Below the pieces are notes generated by a model that saw only the letters and a program-made list of their open reading frames with translations, made no database searches and was not told the DNA's origin. DNA of 64,000 nucleotides from Ephydatia muelleri (Eukaryota > Porifera > Demospongiae > Spongillida > Spongillidae): assembly GCA_013339895.1 (NCBI GenBank), contig JABACO010000022.1, positions 1,443,053 to 1,507,052 of the forward strand. Direction: 5' to 3'. Each line of letters opens with the position of its first letter. Position 1 is the stretch's first letter. The position numbers and the translations under genes are program-made. Below, piece after piece: positions 28,880-40,262 of this stretch.

Positions 28880-29417
28880 CGGTTCTATTCTGATACTGAG
28901 TTAACATGCAGATTAACAGTCGAGGTGGTTGTCATGGCACATCACGTGCGTAAAATTTAATCATTCCTGGTGCGTTAATTTTTAAAATTGCGCAGCCATC
29001 AAAGCTGCCTAGCCCAGACGTCATCAGTGTCCAGAGCTTCAGTCATCATCACCAGACGTCTGCATATGCGCTCGCTAAATCCTAGGAGCTGTTGTGTCCA
29101 CTTTCATATAATATCATTAGGCACACAAAATTCCTCCAAGTTTTTGTCAAGATGATGTGCACCCATTTTCAGATCGTAACCCTGTAACCTTCTCAAATTT
29201 GACACTAGATCAGTGTTGACAGCACCACAACAGGTACAGGGGAAAAAAAAAAACATAAAACACACACACACACACACACACAGTCAAAAAAAAAAAAGAA
29301 AAGAGAAACACTCACACAAAGAAAAACACACCCACTGTGGTGTGGTAGCACCCCCCAATGAAGTAGGTGCCTTTCAACGCCATAAATTGTTGCATTATTT
29401 CAGTGATACCAGAAAAG
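28880..29417. other. Gap between the 28.8-kb gene and RAB9
   Basis: Both flanking genes are on the minus strand. It contains a short (CA)n/(A)n stretch at about 29240-29300 and no supported exon; probably RAB9 3' UTR plus the neighbour's promoter. Confidence 0.45.
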
Positions 29418-30017
29418 CTATATACAACAACGGGAAGATGTATTTGATTCCCTCAGATCAACGGTATAGTCCTGTTTTGTTGGAGGCAGGTTGGAGGCAG
29501 AAACTTTTCTAATGGCCTCCTTGAAAGCTGCGTCTACATTCCGTGCATCCTTGGCACTGGTATCAAAGTATGGGAGTCCGCCATTGTCCTTACACCATTG
29601 CCTGGCATCACTGCTACTCACTACACGCTCCGCTTCCAAGTCGCACTTGTTTCCGATGACCACGAAAGGAAATGCCTCGGGGTCTTTGACGTCAGCATAA
29701 TAAAGAAACTCCTTACGCCACATCGCTATGTTCTGAAAGCTCTGGGCGTCGTCGATTGCGAACGTCAGTAGACAACAGTCGCTACCACGGTAGAAGGGGG
29801 TACGCAGGCTCTTGAAACGCTCCTGCCCCGCCGTGTCCCATATCTGTAGCGTGTAGCGGACCCCATCCACCTCCAAATCCTTATTAAGGAACTCCACGCC
29901 AATTGTATGGAATAATGACGGGTCGAATTTGTTGCTTACAAAACGCTGTATGAGTGAGGACTTTCCAACACCGCCATCTCCGAGAAGTACCACTTTCAAG
30001 AATAGGGGCTTTGCCAT
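29418..30017 (-). CDS. RAB9A: RAB9, small GTPase of late endosome-to-Golgi transport
   Basis: A Rab GTPase that directs mannose-6-phosphate receptor return from late endosomes to the trans-Golgi. Single-exon CDS, 199 aa (human RAB9A 201 aa, whose coding region is also unspliced as I recall). P-loop GDGGVGKSS (residues about 13-21), switch I HTIGVEFLNKDLEVDG, switch II WDTAGQERFKSLRTPFYRGS, guanine-specificity GNKCDL and TSAKD. The RabF-like DCCLLTFAIDDAQSFQN and EFLYYADVKDPEAFPFV are close to RAB9 and unlike RAB7. The C-terminus SSRCCI is a CCX-type double prenylation site. The upstream neighbour THEM6 starts 283 bp away on the opposite strand. Confidence 0.95.
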   Translation of the reverse strand: MAKPLFLKVVLLGDGGVGKSSLIQRFVSNKFDPSLFHTIGVEFLNKDLEVDGVRYTLQIWDTAGQERFKSLRTPFYRGSDCCLLTFAIDDAQSFQNIAMWRKEFLYYADVKDPEAFPFVVIGNKCDLEAERVVSSSDARQWCKDNGGLPYFDTSAKDARNVDAAFKEAIRKVSASNLPPTKQDYTVDLRESNTSSRCCI

Positions 30018-30300
30018 GCTGAGCTAGACGCCTGCTAACGTACAAGAAAGATGACCAGAAAGATAACACACCCTAGTGAATGCTGGGGCGGGCTTCGCGC
30101 GACACGCGACTGTGGAGGGGTGCTAGAGGTGTAGGGTTGGATCATGCGTGTAAGCAGGAAATGTGCAATGAGTGTCTACCGCTTTGCTTACCTTGACTGT
30201 GAGAGTTAAAAGTCGTCCCCAATTCGTCCGATGCCCGAAGCCCTCTAAACACGTGATGTGACGTATATAAATAAATAATTATTAATCAAGGGAGGAAAAG

Positions 30301-30966
30301 ATGGCGACCTTTCTGATAATGCTAGCGGCTATTGGCGTTGCATTTGCCTTTGTGGATGTATGGTATTTTTTGAGAACAATAGGAACTGTTCTAAAAATAA
30401 AACTGCGCAGACGTGTTCTATTAAGCCGCTGGAAGTCGTGCCAAGAAGAAGATATCTTAAAGGAATATCGCATCCATGGCGTTGTTCTCCCATCCGATAT
30501 CGATTTCCAGCTCCATATGAACAACTCGAAGTATCTCAGGGAAATGGACTTTGGTAGGGTTGCCATGTTTCAGGAGAGAGGCATATACGATACTTTAGTG
30601 GCTCTTAAGGCCAAAAGATTGGTGGTAGCGGCTCTCTCGATCCGATACAGACGTTCACTTAGACTATTCGACCGATTTACGCTTAAAACAAGAATCATTT
30701 ATTGGGAAGCAGAGGCAATGTACATAGAGCAGTCGTTCGTAGCAAGTGATGGCTTTATCACCACGGTAACGCTTGGAAAATTAGTGGCGAAAGGTACTAC
30801 AATCAATGCACTACTGAAGGCAGTAGTAGGGAAGGATGTAGCACCTCCGCAACCGCCTTCTGAGCTTCTGAAGTGGATGGAAAGCAATATTATTTCAAGC
30901 GACAAGCTGAAAGAGAAGGCTAAACAGATTCAAGCCCAACATCACACAGGAAGTGTCCGGCTATAA
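30301..30966 (+). CDS. THEM6: THEM6-like thioesterase-superfamily protein
   Basis: Hotdog-fold thioesterase-like protein of the THEM6 family, secreted or ER-membrane associated; a substrate is not established. Intronless, 221 aa. A hydrophobic N-terminal segment (MLAAIGVAFAFVDVWYFL) acts as signal or anchor, then the family signature DIDFQLHMNNSKYLREMDFGR at about residues 66-86, followed by RRSLRLFDRFTLKTRIIYW and MYIEQSFVASDGFITTV hotdog strands. The active-site Asp/His-Asn (DIDFQLHMNN) is present. The start is the ATG that puts the hydrophobic segment first. It shares a 283-bp upstream interval with RAB9. Confidence 0.88.
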   Translation: MATFLIMLAAIGVAFAFVDVWYFLRTIGTVLKIKLRRRVLLSRWKSCQEEDILKEYRIHGVVLPSDIDFQLHMNNSKYLREMDFGRVAMFQERGIYDTLVALKAKRLVVAALSIRYRRSLRLFDRFTLKTRIIYWEAEAMYIEQSFVASDGFITTVTLGKLVAKGTTINALLKAVVGKDVAPPQPPSELLKWMESNIISSDKLKEKAKQIQAQHHTGSVRL

Positions 30967-31064
30967 TTATATGTTTCATCTGCCGCCTCCTTTTCATTGC
31001 TCTGCGCATGCGCGAGCGCGGGACGAATTTAAACTGCAGCTAGGAGCCACTCCCCCTACAGGAC

Positions 31065-34000
31065 ATGGATACTGCTGAAATTCCACATCCTCCTGGCTTA
31101 GTCCATTCAGAATCGGTAGACCTCTTTGCATCACTCTCGGAAGCTCCAAATGCTGCAACTAACGTCCTGAAGGATGTGCGTTATTTGGCATCCTCGGAGG
31201 GTCGATTTTTAATAGACATAAGGGATTATATTTATCATTAGAGCATTTTGCAAAGAAACGCAGTCGAGAAGAAAAGTAGCACCTCCGTAGAACCTCAAAC
31301 CTTCAAATCTCCTCCGGGGGCCCCTATTAACGCTTGGAGCTCCCCCGAACGTCCTCTTCGCTTCCAACTCGACCTGAGCTGTGAGTGATTAAAAAAAAAA
31401 TTGTGAGGCGCTCTATTTCAGGCGCGTTCTCCCAACCCGCATGACCAGTCCCGGACGACTGTACTGATGGCGACGAGCGAGATACCGATGGAACGACCCG
31501 CATACAAGTACGTTTCTTCGTACAAAGACACCATGCGCACGTGCGTCACGGCACGGTCGGCCTTCAATTTCAGCTTATGCAGATGGGTGGAGCTACTCCT
31601 GCAGGCAGACGTGGAATCGCTTCTCCCTTCGCTAAAGCGTCAGAAGGTGTGTCTCTTTCGATGGTCGCCACAGTTAGCATGTGTGTGTGTGTGTGTGTGT
31701 GTGTTGTGTGTGTGTGTGTGTGTGTATGTGTGTGTGGCAGCTTATTGCCTGTGTACAGGTGGCACACGTGCACACAGGCACATATGGTGCACACATACAT
31801 TATTTGCACACTGTAAATTTGCATACCAAACCACCAGACCATAGCCAGGATTGGAGTTTCTTCAAAAAGCCACAGTCCGCCATTGCCCAGCTGGCCTCTC
31901 CACGAAGGACCCAGTCACCATTGAAGCGCTCCAATAAGGTAGCACCACTTGAGGCCAAAGGTCCCGGATTGTCGACTGCAGATCAGCTGAACACATTGCG
32001 ATGTAAGAGCGAGTCATCTCTAAACGAGGTCATACCATCGGATGGTGAGAGAGGAGGAGAAGACAGTGGCAGGACATCTGGCATCAAGACACGTGCCCTT
32101 CCCCCCCCTCCCTCTCCGTCACCTCCTCCTCCTCCTCCTCTTGAACCAACCATCATTGTTGTAGAGGCATCCAAAATCGGAAAAGCAAATCAGATCAAAG
32201 GTACTGTATATAGAGAGCACTCTGTCTTCAGAACATATGTATAGGGAAGAATTAAAATAGTATACACTTTGGATTAAATATTTGGCACAATAGTTATTAA
32301 TAGTTATTAAGTGAAATCAATCTTATCATGACATCTAAGCTTGGAATATCTAGCACATCATATCTATCATGTTGATCACTTTTAGCAGCAGTAGCTCATA
32401 CTTGATCACTTTTAGCAGCAGTAGCTCATACTTGATCACTTTTAGCAGCAGTAGCTCATACTTGATCACTTTTAGCAGCAGTAGCTCTTTTAGCAGCAGT
32501 AGCTCATACTTGATCACTTTTAGCAGCAGTAGCTCATACTTGAAAATCTGATTGAAAGTTTCTGTCAGTCTTTCAATCCTAGGGCTGCAAGGAGGGCTGG
32601 GGAGGAGAGGCAGGGTTACTGGGGAGGAGAGGCAGGGTTACTGGGGAGGAGGAGCGGCAGGGTTACTGGGGAGAAGGAAAGGCAATGTTACTGGGGAGAA
32701 GAAGGCAGAGTTACTGGGGAGGAGGCTGCAGGGAGCATGAGGGAGTATTGGGAGATTACTGTATTTGGGTGACAGGTGTAATTACCAGCCACTTTTTTTT
32801 ACTTCAGAGAAGCAAAAGCAACTGCAAGCAGAGCCTGTGTACAGTCGTGTGTCCAAGATCAAACGTCTATCCCATTCATTAGAAGATATGGTGAGGTCAG
32901 AAACAGCAGACAGCGTGACCACATACCCTTCAGACGAACAGCTTCTTTGCGATGGCCTGACAGAGGAGTCTGGCTCAACAAGAACCAATCCTTGTTACCA
33001 GAGCGATGACTCAAAACTTGCCTCCACACACCCACACGAATACAGGTGTGTGATGCAAGAAGGAGAGCACATGATGTATGAAGACAAGTGCGGGACACAC
33101 GAAGGCAGTGTGACAAGCGGAGACAAAGATGTGACCTGCGAAGCTGGATACGCGACCATCAAAGAGAATCGTGCCTCAGAACAAGGGATCACCCCTCTTT
33201 CTCCAGACCCTCTAGATGAGACAGCAAGTACGGGGGACCCCAACGCCCCAAGGCCACCTGACAAGGCAGCCCTGCGTTCCCAGAAGCGGCACAAAGACAA
33301 TGGCAGCGTACAGCTCCTCTCCGTGAGGGGCGTGTCTGACCTCCCCGAGGGCTCCTCCCTCTACTTCCCGGTGGGGGCGTCAGCCGACATGGTCTCCATC
33401 CATTATGCCGCAGCCACAGGGGAACAAGGAGGCATTGGAGGGGTTCCTCTCCTCCCTGCCAGTGCTGCAGGACCCTGTGGAGATGGTGCTGGGATCCTGA
33501 CAAGCTCTGCAGGCTGGAGGGTGTGGATGTGGGGGACAGCGAGGGCCGCACCCCCCTGATGCACGCCGCCCACGGCAACCACCTGCAGTGTGTGCAGCTG
33601 CTGGTTGGGGTGGGAGCGAGTGTCAATACCACTGCCAAGGGTGAGGGTGCCCCAGAGTGGTTTGTCATCACTTGGTCCACTGCTCTCATCTTCATCATCC
33701 ACCCTCCTCCCCTTTCCCCACTACCTTCTTGATTATATCCTCACCACTTCCATCCCATCATTCTTCATCAACCCTCACCCACTCCTCCCCTCATCCCTAC
33801 ATCACCACTTCACCCCTCCTTCCCTCATTGTTCATCACAACCCGTCACCCACTCCTTCCCCTCATCCCTTCATCACTCCTTCCCCATCATCCCCTCATCC
33901 ACTCTTCCCCCTCATCCCTTCATCACACCCTCATCCACTCCTTCCCTCATCCCTTCATCACACCCTCATCCACTCCTTCCCTCATCCCTTCATCACACCC

Positions 34001-35387
34001 TCATCCACTCCTTCCCTCATCCCTTCATCACACCCTCATCCACTCCTTCCCTCATCCCTTCATCACACCCTCATCCACTCCTTCCCTCATCCCTTCATCA
34101 CACCCTCATCCACTCCTTTCCGTCCCTCATCCCTTCCATCACACCCTCATCCACTCCTTCCCTATTCACCCTCCTCCACCTGGGCACAGATGACAGTACA
34201 GCTCTCCATGATGCAGCTTACTCTGGTAGTGCTGAGATGGTTGCCCTTCTCCTTAGCCTAGGAGCTCAGGGAATGCAGAGGGTAGGTCACCTCCCCACTC
34301 TCACCTCCCCACCTTTGATCCTCCCATACCCTCATCCCTCTTAGGATAACCAAGGCCGCACCCCTCTTCATTGGGCTACAAACAATGAGGACAGCAGATG
34401 TGTATCAATGCTTTTGGACAAGGTATGTGCCTGTATGCATGTGTGTATATGTGTATGTGTGCCTGTGTGCATGTGTGTATGTTGCAATTTTATTTTGTCA
34501 ATAAGTTCTAATAACAGTTTTTGGGAAGAAATAAAAACTTGGCACAATGGTTAATAAACTAAACAAACTCTATGCTTACAATGCCATATTATATTACCGC
34601 TGGTTTGCCATCTTCAAGTTATGTTATTCGATAAATTGGAAAATAATTTTATTAATGTAATATGAGGGCACTTCCTTCTTTATTATTATTTTTTAGATAG
34701 ACCTTAATTAACTTGTGAAACTTTGCATTCCACTTTAATGAAAGATTATTTGATGACAATATTATTATTAAAACATAATTTGGGATTGTTTCCACGAAAA
34801 AAGACCTAATGCATACATTATAAAATTTCCAGTATGTGCAATAGAATGTAACGCTGTGTTGAAATGCATGTTTAATTAAAAATTCAGTGCCTTACAACTC
34901 CATGACAGATACTCTGATTCTCATTGCTAAGAAGCAATGTGTAGAGGACATTTCAAATTGAAATCTTTAAAAACATGCATTAGGTCCCTTTTCGCGGAAA
35001 TGAAGTTGTTTGTTGTCATTATTTCCTACATATGGTCAAGATGTTATAACATTTCCCAGAAATCCTGCATGTGTGTGTGCCCATATGTGGAATGTATGTG
35101 TGAGAGTGTATGTGTGTTCATATGGGGAGTGTATGTGTGGGTGTATGTGTGGGAGTGTATGTGCTGTGCTCATGGGGAATGTATGTGTCTGTGTGCCCAT
35201 ATGGGGAGTGTATGTTATGTAAATGGAACTGTTCAACAACTCAAGGTTCCAGAGCTTCATGTTGATGACAGAGATGCTTCGGGTATGACCCCACTGATGT
35301 GGGCGGCATATCACAGAAAACCTGAGGTCATCAAGGCACTTCTGGAGAAGGGAGCAGGTAGCGTACTATGTGGCGTGCAGTGCGTGT

Positions 35388-35451
<64 letters not shown>

Positions 35452-35691
35452 GTGTATGTGTGCGTGTATGTGTGTATGTGTGTGTGTGTTTGTGTGTGTA
35501 TGTGTGTGTATGTGTGTGTTTGTGTGTGTGTGTATGTGTGTATGTGCAGCTTTGTTATCCAGGCTGAGTGGGGTGTTCTCCTTTCAGATCAGTTCCTCGC
35601 AGATCTGGATGGGATGTGTGCTGTGCACTGGGCTGTGCAGAGGCATGACACCAGGGCTCTCCAGGTATGTGTGCATGTGTGCGCACTACAC

Positions 35692-35771
<80 letters not shown>

Positions 35772-36597
35772 TGCACACGACACATCTACACATGCATTCA
35801 GTGTGTGTGTGTACCCTTCTCAGGTACTCATCAACTACGAGAGCTCCAAGTGCAAGGACCATCGTGGGCGTACAGCGATGCACCTGGCAGCCGAGCAGGT
35901 CAGCTGACTCTGTTGCTTGGCAACCACTCAATGCTCCTCCCTCTGCAGGGATGTGCTAGGGCCACAAGTCTCATCAAAGCCATACGACCACCCAGTGTGG
36001 ATGACCTGGATAACAACTGGTGAGGGTGTTAGTGGAGGGTGGGGCTGTGTCGGGTGTCGGTGGAGAGGGTGGGGCTGTGGAGGGCATTGGTGGAGAGGGT
36101 GGGGCTGTGGAGGGTGTCGGTGGAGAGGGTGGGGCTGTGGAGGGTGTCGGTGGAGAGGGTGGGGTGTGGAGGGTGTCGGTGGAGAGGGTGGGGCTATGGA
36201 GGGTGTTGGTGGAGAGGGGCTGGGTCCCGGCACTAGTAATGGGGAGGGGCTGAACTGGAGTCACTCCCTCACAGGCGCACACCCTTACACTGGGCTGCTG
36301 TATGTGAGAGCCCGGAGGTGATACGAGCCCTGCTGGCCAGTGGAGGTAGGTGTGGCTTGTGGGTGTGGCTAATGGAGGTGGTGGTGTGTGTATGTGTGTA
36401 ATTAGCAGTGTTCCTCTAGCCAGTCAGAGTGTGTGTGACTCCAGTGGCCGCACAGCGCTGGACTATGCCATTGAGCGTGGCTACCACTACTGTGCCCTCC
36501 TCCTCTCTCGAGCAGCCAGCAGCTCAGATGAGCCAGAGCTAGGGTAAGCTCCCTGGTCATGCAACACCTGTGCCCGGGTTATCTTTATATGGTATAT

Positions 36598-36677
<80 letters not shown>

Positions 36678-38456
36678 ACACACACACACACACGCACACG
36701 CCACACACACATACCACACACACACATACCACACACACACACAACACACACACACACACACACAGGAACTACCAGTCCTATCTCAATTATCACCAGAATG
36801 AAGCATCCACTGGAGGACGTGCACTTCAGTGCCAGGTACCCATCCCCACATTACTCAGTGCCAGGTACCCATCCCCACATTACTCAGTGCCAGGTACCCA
36901 TCCCCACATAACTCAGTGCCAGGTACCCATCCCCACATAACTCAGTGCCAGGTACCCATAACTCAGTGCCAGGTGCCCATCCCCACATAACTCAGTGCCA
37001 GGTACCCATCCCCACATAACTCAGTGCCAGGTACCCATCCCCACATAACTCAGTGCCAGTGCCCATCCCCACATAACTCAGTGCCAGGTACCCATCCCCA
37101 CATAACTCAGTGCCAGGTACCCATCCCCACATAACTCAGTGCCAGGTACCCATCCCCACATTACTCAGTGCCAGGTACCCATCCCACATAACTCAGTGCC
37201 AGGTACCCATCCCACATAACTCAGTGCCAGGTACCCATCCCCACATACTCAGTGCCAGGTACCCATCCCCACATAACTCAGTGCCAGGTAACCATCCCCA
37301 CATTACTCAGTGCCAGGTACCCAGCCCCACATTACTCAGTGCCAGGTGGCCCATCCCCACATAACTCAGGGCCAGGTACCCATCCCCACATAACTCAGTG
37401 CCAGGTGCCCATCCCCACATAACTCAGTGCCAGGTACCCATCCCCACATAACTCAGTGCCAGGTACCCATCCCACATAACTCAGTGCCAGGTGCCCATCC
37501 CCACATAACTCAGTGCCAGGTGCCCATCCCCACATAACTTAGTGCCAGGTACCCATCCCCACATATCTTAGTGAGCCAGCATCTTTTCAATGCAGGAGGG
37601 ACAACCAATAGTTCCTCAAGAGCTCGAGTCAGCACTGACCAGGGAACGCATCTTCTATATGCAGGTAACCATAGCAACAGCCCAGCTGAGCTGAGGTCAT
37701 GCTGTGCAACCCTCTCAGGCCATTTGTACTGGGTCATGGATCAACAAGTTCACTAACAATGGCAAGGGACCTCTCCATCCAAGGTTCTTTGTAGTGGACC
37801 CCAGCAGAATGCTTGTAAGTTACTCATAGGTGCTGAACACTATATCTGCTGATGTCATGTGAGCTGTGTTACCATAGGTGCTGAACACTAGTTAATATAT
37901 CTGCTGATGTCATGTGAGCTGTTACCATAGGTGCTGAATACTAGCACTAGTTAATATATCTGCTGATGTCATGTGAGCTGTTACCATAGGTGCTGAACAC
38001 TAGCACTAGTTAATATATCTGCTGATGTCATGTGAGCTATGTGCATCTGTTGGGACCATATTCCATACATAGTTGTCACATGTAGTTTGTCTTTCGGTCA
38101 GGTGGCCTAAAGATGTAATGGTATCACCATCTACATGTTAATCTATTTAAGTTGTTCCATTCCTTGCCCATCAATGTCACATTCCTTGCCCATCAATGTC
38201 ACATGACTTGCCCATCAATGTCACATGACTTGCCCATCAATGTCACATTCCTTGCCCATCAATGTCACATTCCTTGCCCATCAATGTCACATTCCTTGCC
38301 CATCAATGTCACATGACTTGCCCATCAATGTCACATGACTACTCTTATTCCTCCTCAGATCACATGGCATGGTTCTATGAAGAGCTCCAAAGACATTCGA
38401 TCAGGTGAGGTTATGGCCACCACAACAGCTGAGGGTATAAACCACACACACACAAA

Positions 38457-38547
<91 letters not shown>

Positions 38548-39004
38548 ATTCACAGATGTTCTCGTTGGAGTCCGATCTTCTGCCAGCAAGGGGGTGGTCA
38601 GTCGAAAGGACTTTGACCCTCTCAACAGGCACAAATATGCATTCACCATCTTCACTCGCTCAAGGTCAGCACAACATCCTTCCTACTGAATGTATTGGGC
38701 ATGTGAGCAGTATGGATCCTGGGCATGGGTAGTATGGATCCTGGACATGTAAGCAGTATGGAACCTGGCATGGGCAGTATGAAACCTGGGCATGGGCAGT
38801 ATGCATGTAGTAAGGTGGCTTTTACATAGGATACTGGATGTTGTTGCACTCTGCTCAGAAGATTTCAAGATATGGCTAAGTGGAATTCAGGTGCTGGTCC
38901 ACTTGGGCTCCATGAATGCAATGAAGGTGGGCTCAATGGGTTGGGCTCAGTGATGTGCATATTCAAATTCTCACCCTATGCAGGCACTCACGGCAGCCTC
39001 CTAA
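31065..39004 (+). CDS. Ankyrin-repeat (about 9) plus PH-domain protein
   Basis: Unrecognised multidomain protein. Well-supported exons: 31422-31646, 31849-32200, 32808-33640, 34190-34281, 34345-34422, 35246-35357, 35588-35664, 35824-35898, 35949-36019, 36275-36345, 36421-36543, then one ending at CAGTGCCAG (about 36838), 37596-37664, 37719-37814, 38359-38404, 38556-38664, 38830-38926, 38984-39004. A candidate first exon begins at ATG 31065. The N-terminal part is low complexity (poly-Pro near 32100). Ankyrin repeats include [93 protein letters not shown] and [14 protein letters not shown]. The C-terminal part is a PH domain, from [20 protein letters not shown] to the terminal helix [13 protein letters not shown]. 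Exon 32808-33640 shows two one-base frame disruptions near 33420 and 33493. It ends convergent to PAM17. Confidence 0.78.
31678..31738 (+). repeat. (TG)n tract
   Basis: TG run shortly after the donor at 31647 in the ankyrin-PH gene. Confidence 0.93.
32366..32545 (+). repeat. 30-nt minisatellite, about 6 copies
   Basis: Unit CTTGATCACTTTTAGCAGCA plus GTAGCTCATA; each copy contains TTTTAGCAG, which resembles an acceptor. It is followed at 32590-32720 by GGGTTACTGGGGAGGAG repeats. Confidence 0.92.
33715..34175 (+). repeat. 35-nt C/T-rich minisatellite
   Basis: Unit CCTTCATCACACCCTCATCC plus ACTCCTTCCCTCATC, about 8 regular copies after degenerate ones. It runs up to 15 bp before the acceptor at 34189. 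Confidence 0.93.
35385..35550 (+). repeat. (TG)n/TATG tract
   Basis: TG-rich tract after the donor at 35358 in the ankyrin-PH gene; a matching (CA)n tract at 35690-35775 lies in the next intron. Confidence 0.93.
36020..36235 (+). repeat. 30-nt G-rich minisatellite, about 6 copies
   Basis: Unit GGAGGGTGTCGGTGGAGAGG plus GTGGGGCTGT, beginning right at the donor at 36020. Confidence 0.92.
36597..36774 (+). repeat. (CA)n running into an acceptor
   Basis: CA run with ACCACA variants ending ACACAG just before the exon beginning GAACTACCAG in the ankyrin-PH gene. Confidence 0.95.
36825..37570 (+). repeat. 29-nt minisatellite repeating an exon end and donor, about 26 copies
   Basis: Unit CTCAGTGCCAGGTACCCATC plus CCCACATAA. 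The first copy is the end of a coding exon (CTTCAGTGCCAG then GTACCC), so nearly every unit carries a CAG|GT junction. Confidence 0.93.
37815..38345 (+). repeat. Two minisatellites in one ankyrin-PH intron
   Basis: First, four copies of a roughly 60-nt unit (ATATCTGCTGATGTCATGTG plus CTGTTACCATAGGTGCTGAA) at about 37830-38038. Then about eight copies of a 22-nt CCTTGCCCATCAATGTCACA unit at 38160-38340, ending near the acceptor at 38358. Confidence 0.9.
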
Positions 39005-39074
39005 GGGCATATCAGTCACTCCTCCAACACACCAAGAAAGGCAGGGATCATGGATTGAAGTGCGCCAACACACA

Positions 39075-39113
<39 letters not shown>

Positions 39114-39184
39114 TGGTTATCAAGCACATGATTAAATTAAAGAACACAACAAAATAAAACGGAGCAAACATTGACAGTTGATGG

Positions 39185-40168
39185 TCAAATAGTGGTACTA
39201 GCTGGCTGAATGGAAGATGCAGCTGTTGATGCAGCACCCAGCTGGGTCGCGTCTTTTCTCTTCTTCTGCTGCTGCCTCACCCACTGTCTGTAATCGCTAG
39301 GAGTCACAACCTTCTCTCCATAGTAGTCATCATCGTATTTGTTGAACTCAGAGAACCTGTGCTTCTGCAATCGGCGTAAGAAGTCATCGTCCCTCTGTTG
39401 TTTTTGTGTTGGGAACATGTGAGACCGTTTGAAGGATGTGAGATGAGTAAGTGTGAGGAGGGGGAGGAGGGGGAGGAAGGGGAGGGAGGGGAGGGGTGAG
39501 AGGGGAGGAAGGTGAGGAGGGGGAGGAAGGGACAAGCAAGGATTGCACCCACCTCTTTCAGCTTCTGTTGATCCTTTCTGTAGATGAGTGCCCACAGTTT
39601 TAAGAACAGGTTCGCTCCAACCATGTACCCCACCACACCACTTCCCATTCCACACAGCACTGCAAAGAGGATCGGATCCATCCCCCTATGGGGGAAAGAA
39701 ATACATATGCATCAGTAGAAAATGCAAGCAGTCTGTGATATGAGGATTACGTCGTGGATTCACAACTATAATTAATAATTCCACACGATAGGCCTGGCGC
39801 ATACCTACAAGACATGCCACAAGAGAATACCGTTTCAATGATCCTTACAAAATAGGTTTGATTTCTTCTGGTGTCATTTCAAACATGCGCGGGTTGAGAC
39901 TGATGTTGACAGCAGAACTCGTTGTCATGCCCAGCAGACCAGCGGGAATGCCTGCCAAACGTGCTTTAACCTTAAGGGTCTGCTTCAATTTTCTATACTG
40001 TTGAAATGGCATCATTCTCTCTTTTGCTTCTGTGGATGACTGTCTGCACGTTTGGACTCGCCAGGTGTCCGATACGTTGATTACCAGAACCCTACATAGC
40101 TGGGTTTGGCTCGTGCACACTCCCCGAAGTCTCCACGTGAGAAACCCGCACGGTCTAATGGCTGCCAT
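39185..40168 (-). CDS. PAM17: PAM17, mitochondrial import motor subunit
   Basis: Inner-membrane component that stabilises the presequence translocase-associated motor (TIM23/PAM), described best in yeast. Three exons: 40168-39849, 39685-39553, 39394-39185 (220 aa; yeast about 197). The N-terminus is Arg-rich and lacks acidic residues at first, fitting a mitochondrial presequence. There are two hydrophobic segments (AGIPAGLLGMTTSSAVNISL and ILFAVLCGMGSGVVGYMVG), then the family signature FLRRLQKHR, YYGEKVVTPSDYRQWVRQQQ, matching the F-x-R-I-K-K-H-R ... DFYGEKI..YRQWL pattern of PAM17. It is head to head with UCHL3 at 94 bp. Confidence 0.86.
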
Positions 40169-40262
40169 ATTGTTTTTAATTAAGATATAAATTATAATAA
40201 CATACCAACGGCCGCGGTATTACGTGCTTGTACTATATAGGGCTTTGGAATAACCGTTCAAT
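40169..40262. promoter_or_regulatory. 94-bp interval between PAM17 and UCHL3 starts
   Basis: The tightest head-to-head spacing in the window; both start codons must be served from here or from within the neighbour's 5' end. AT-rich, no TATA motif obvious. Confidence 0.5.

Noticed and set aside
31247-31386. Possible extra exon near the start of the ankyrin-PH gene ([11 protein letters not shown]...)
   Set aside because: It is open with usable splice signals, but its exit phase does not fit the next exon; kept only as an uncertainty in the 5' end.
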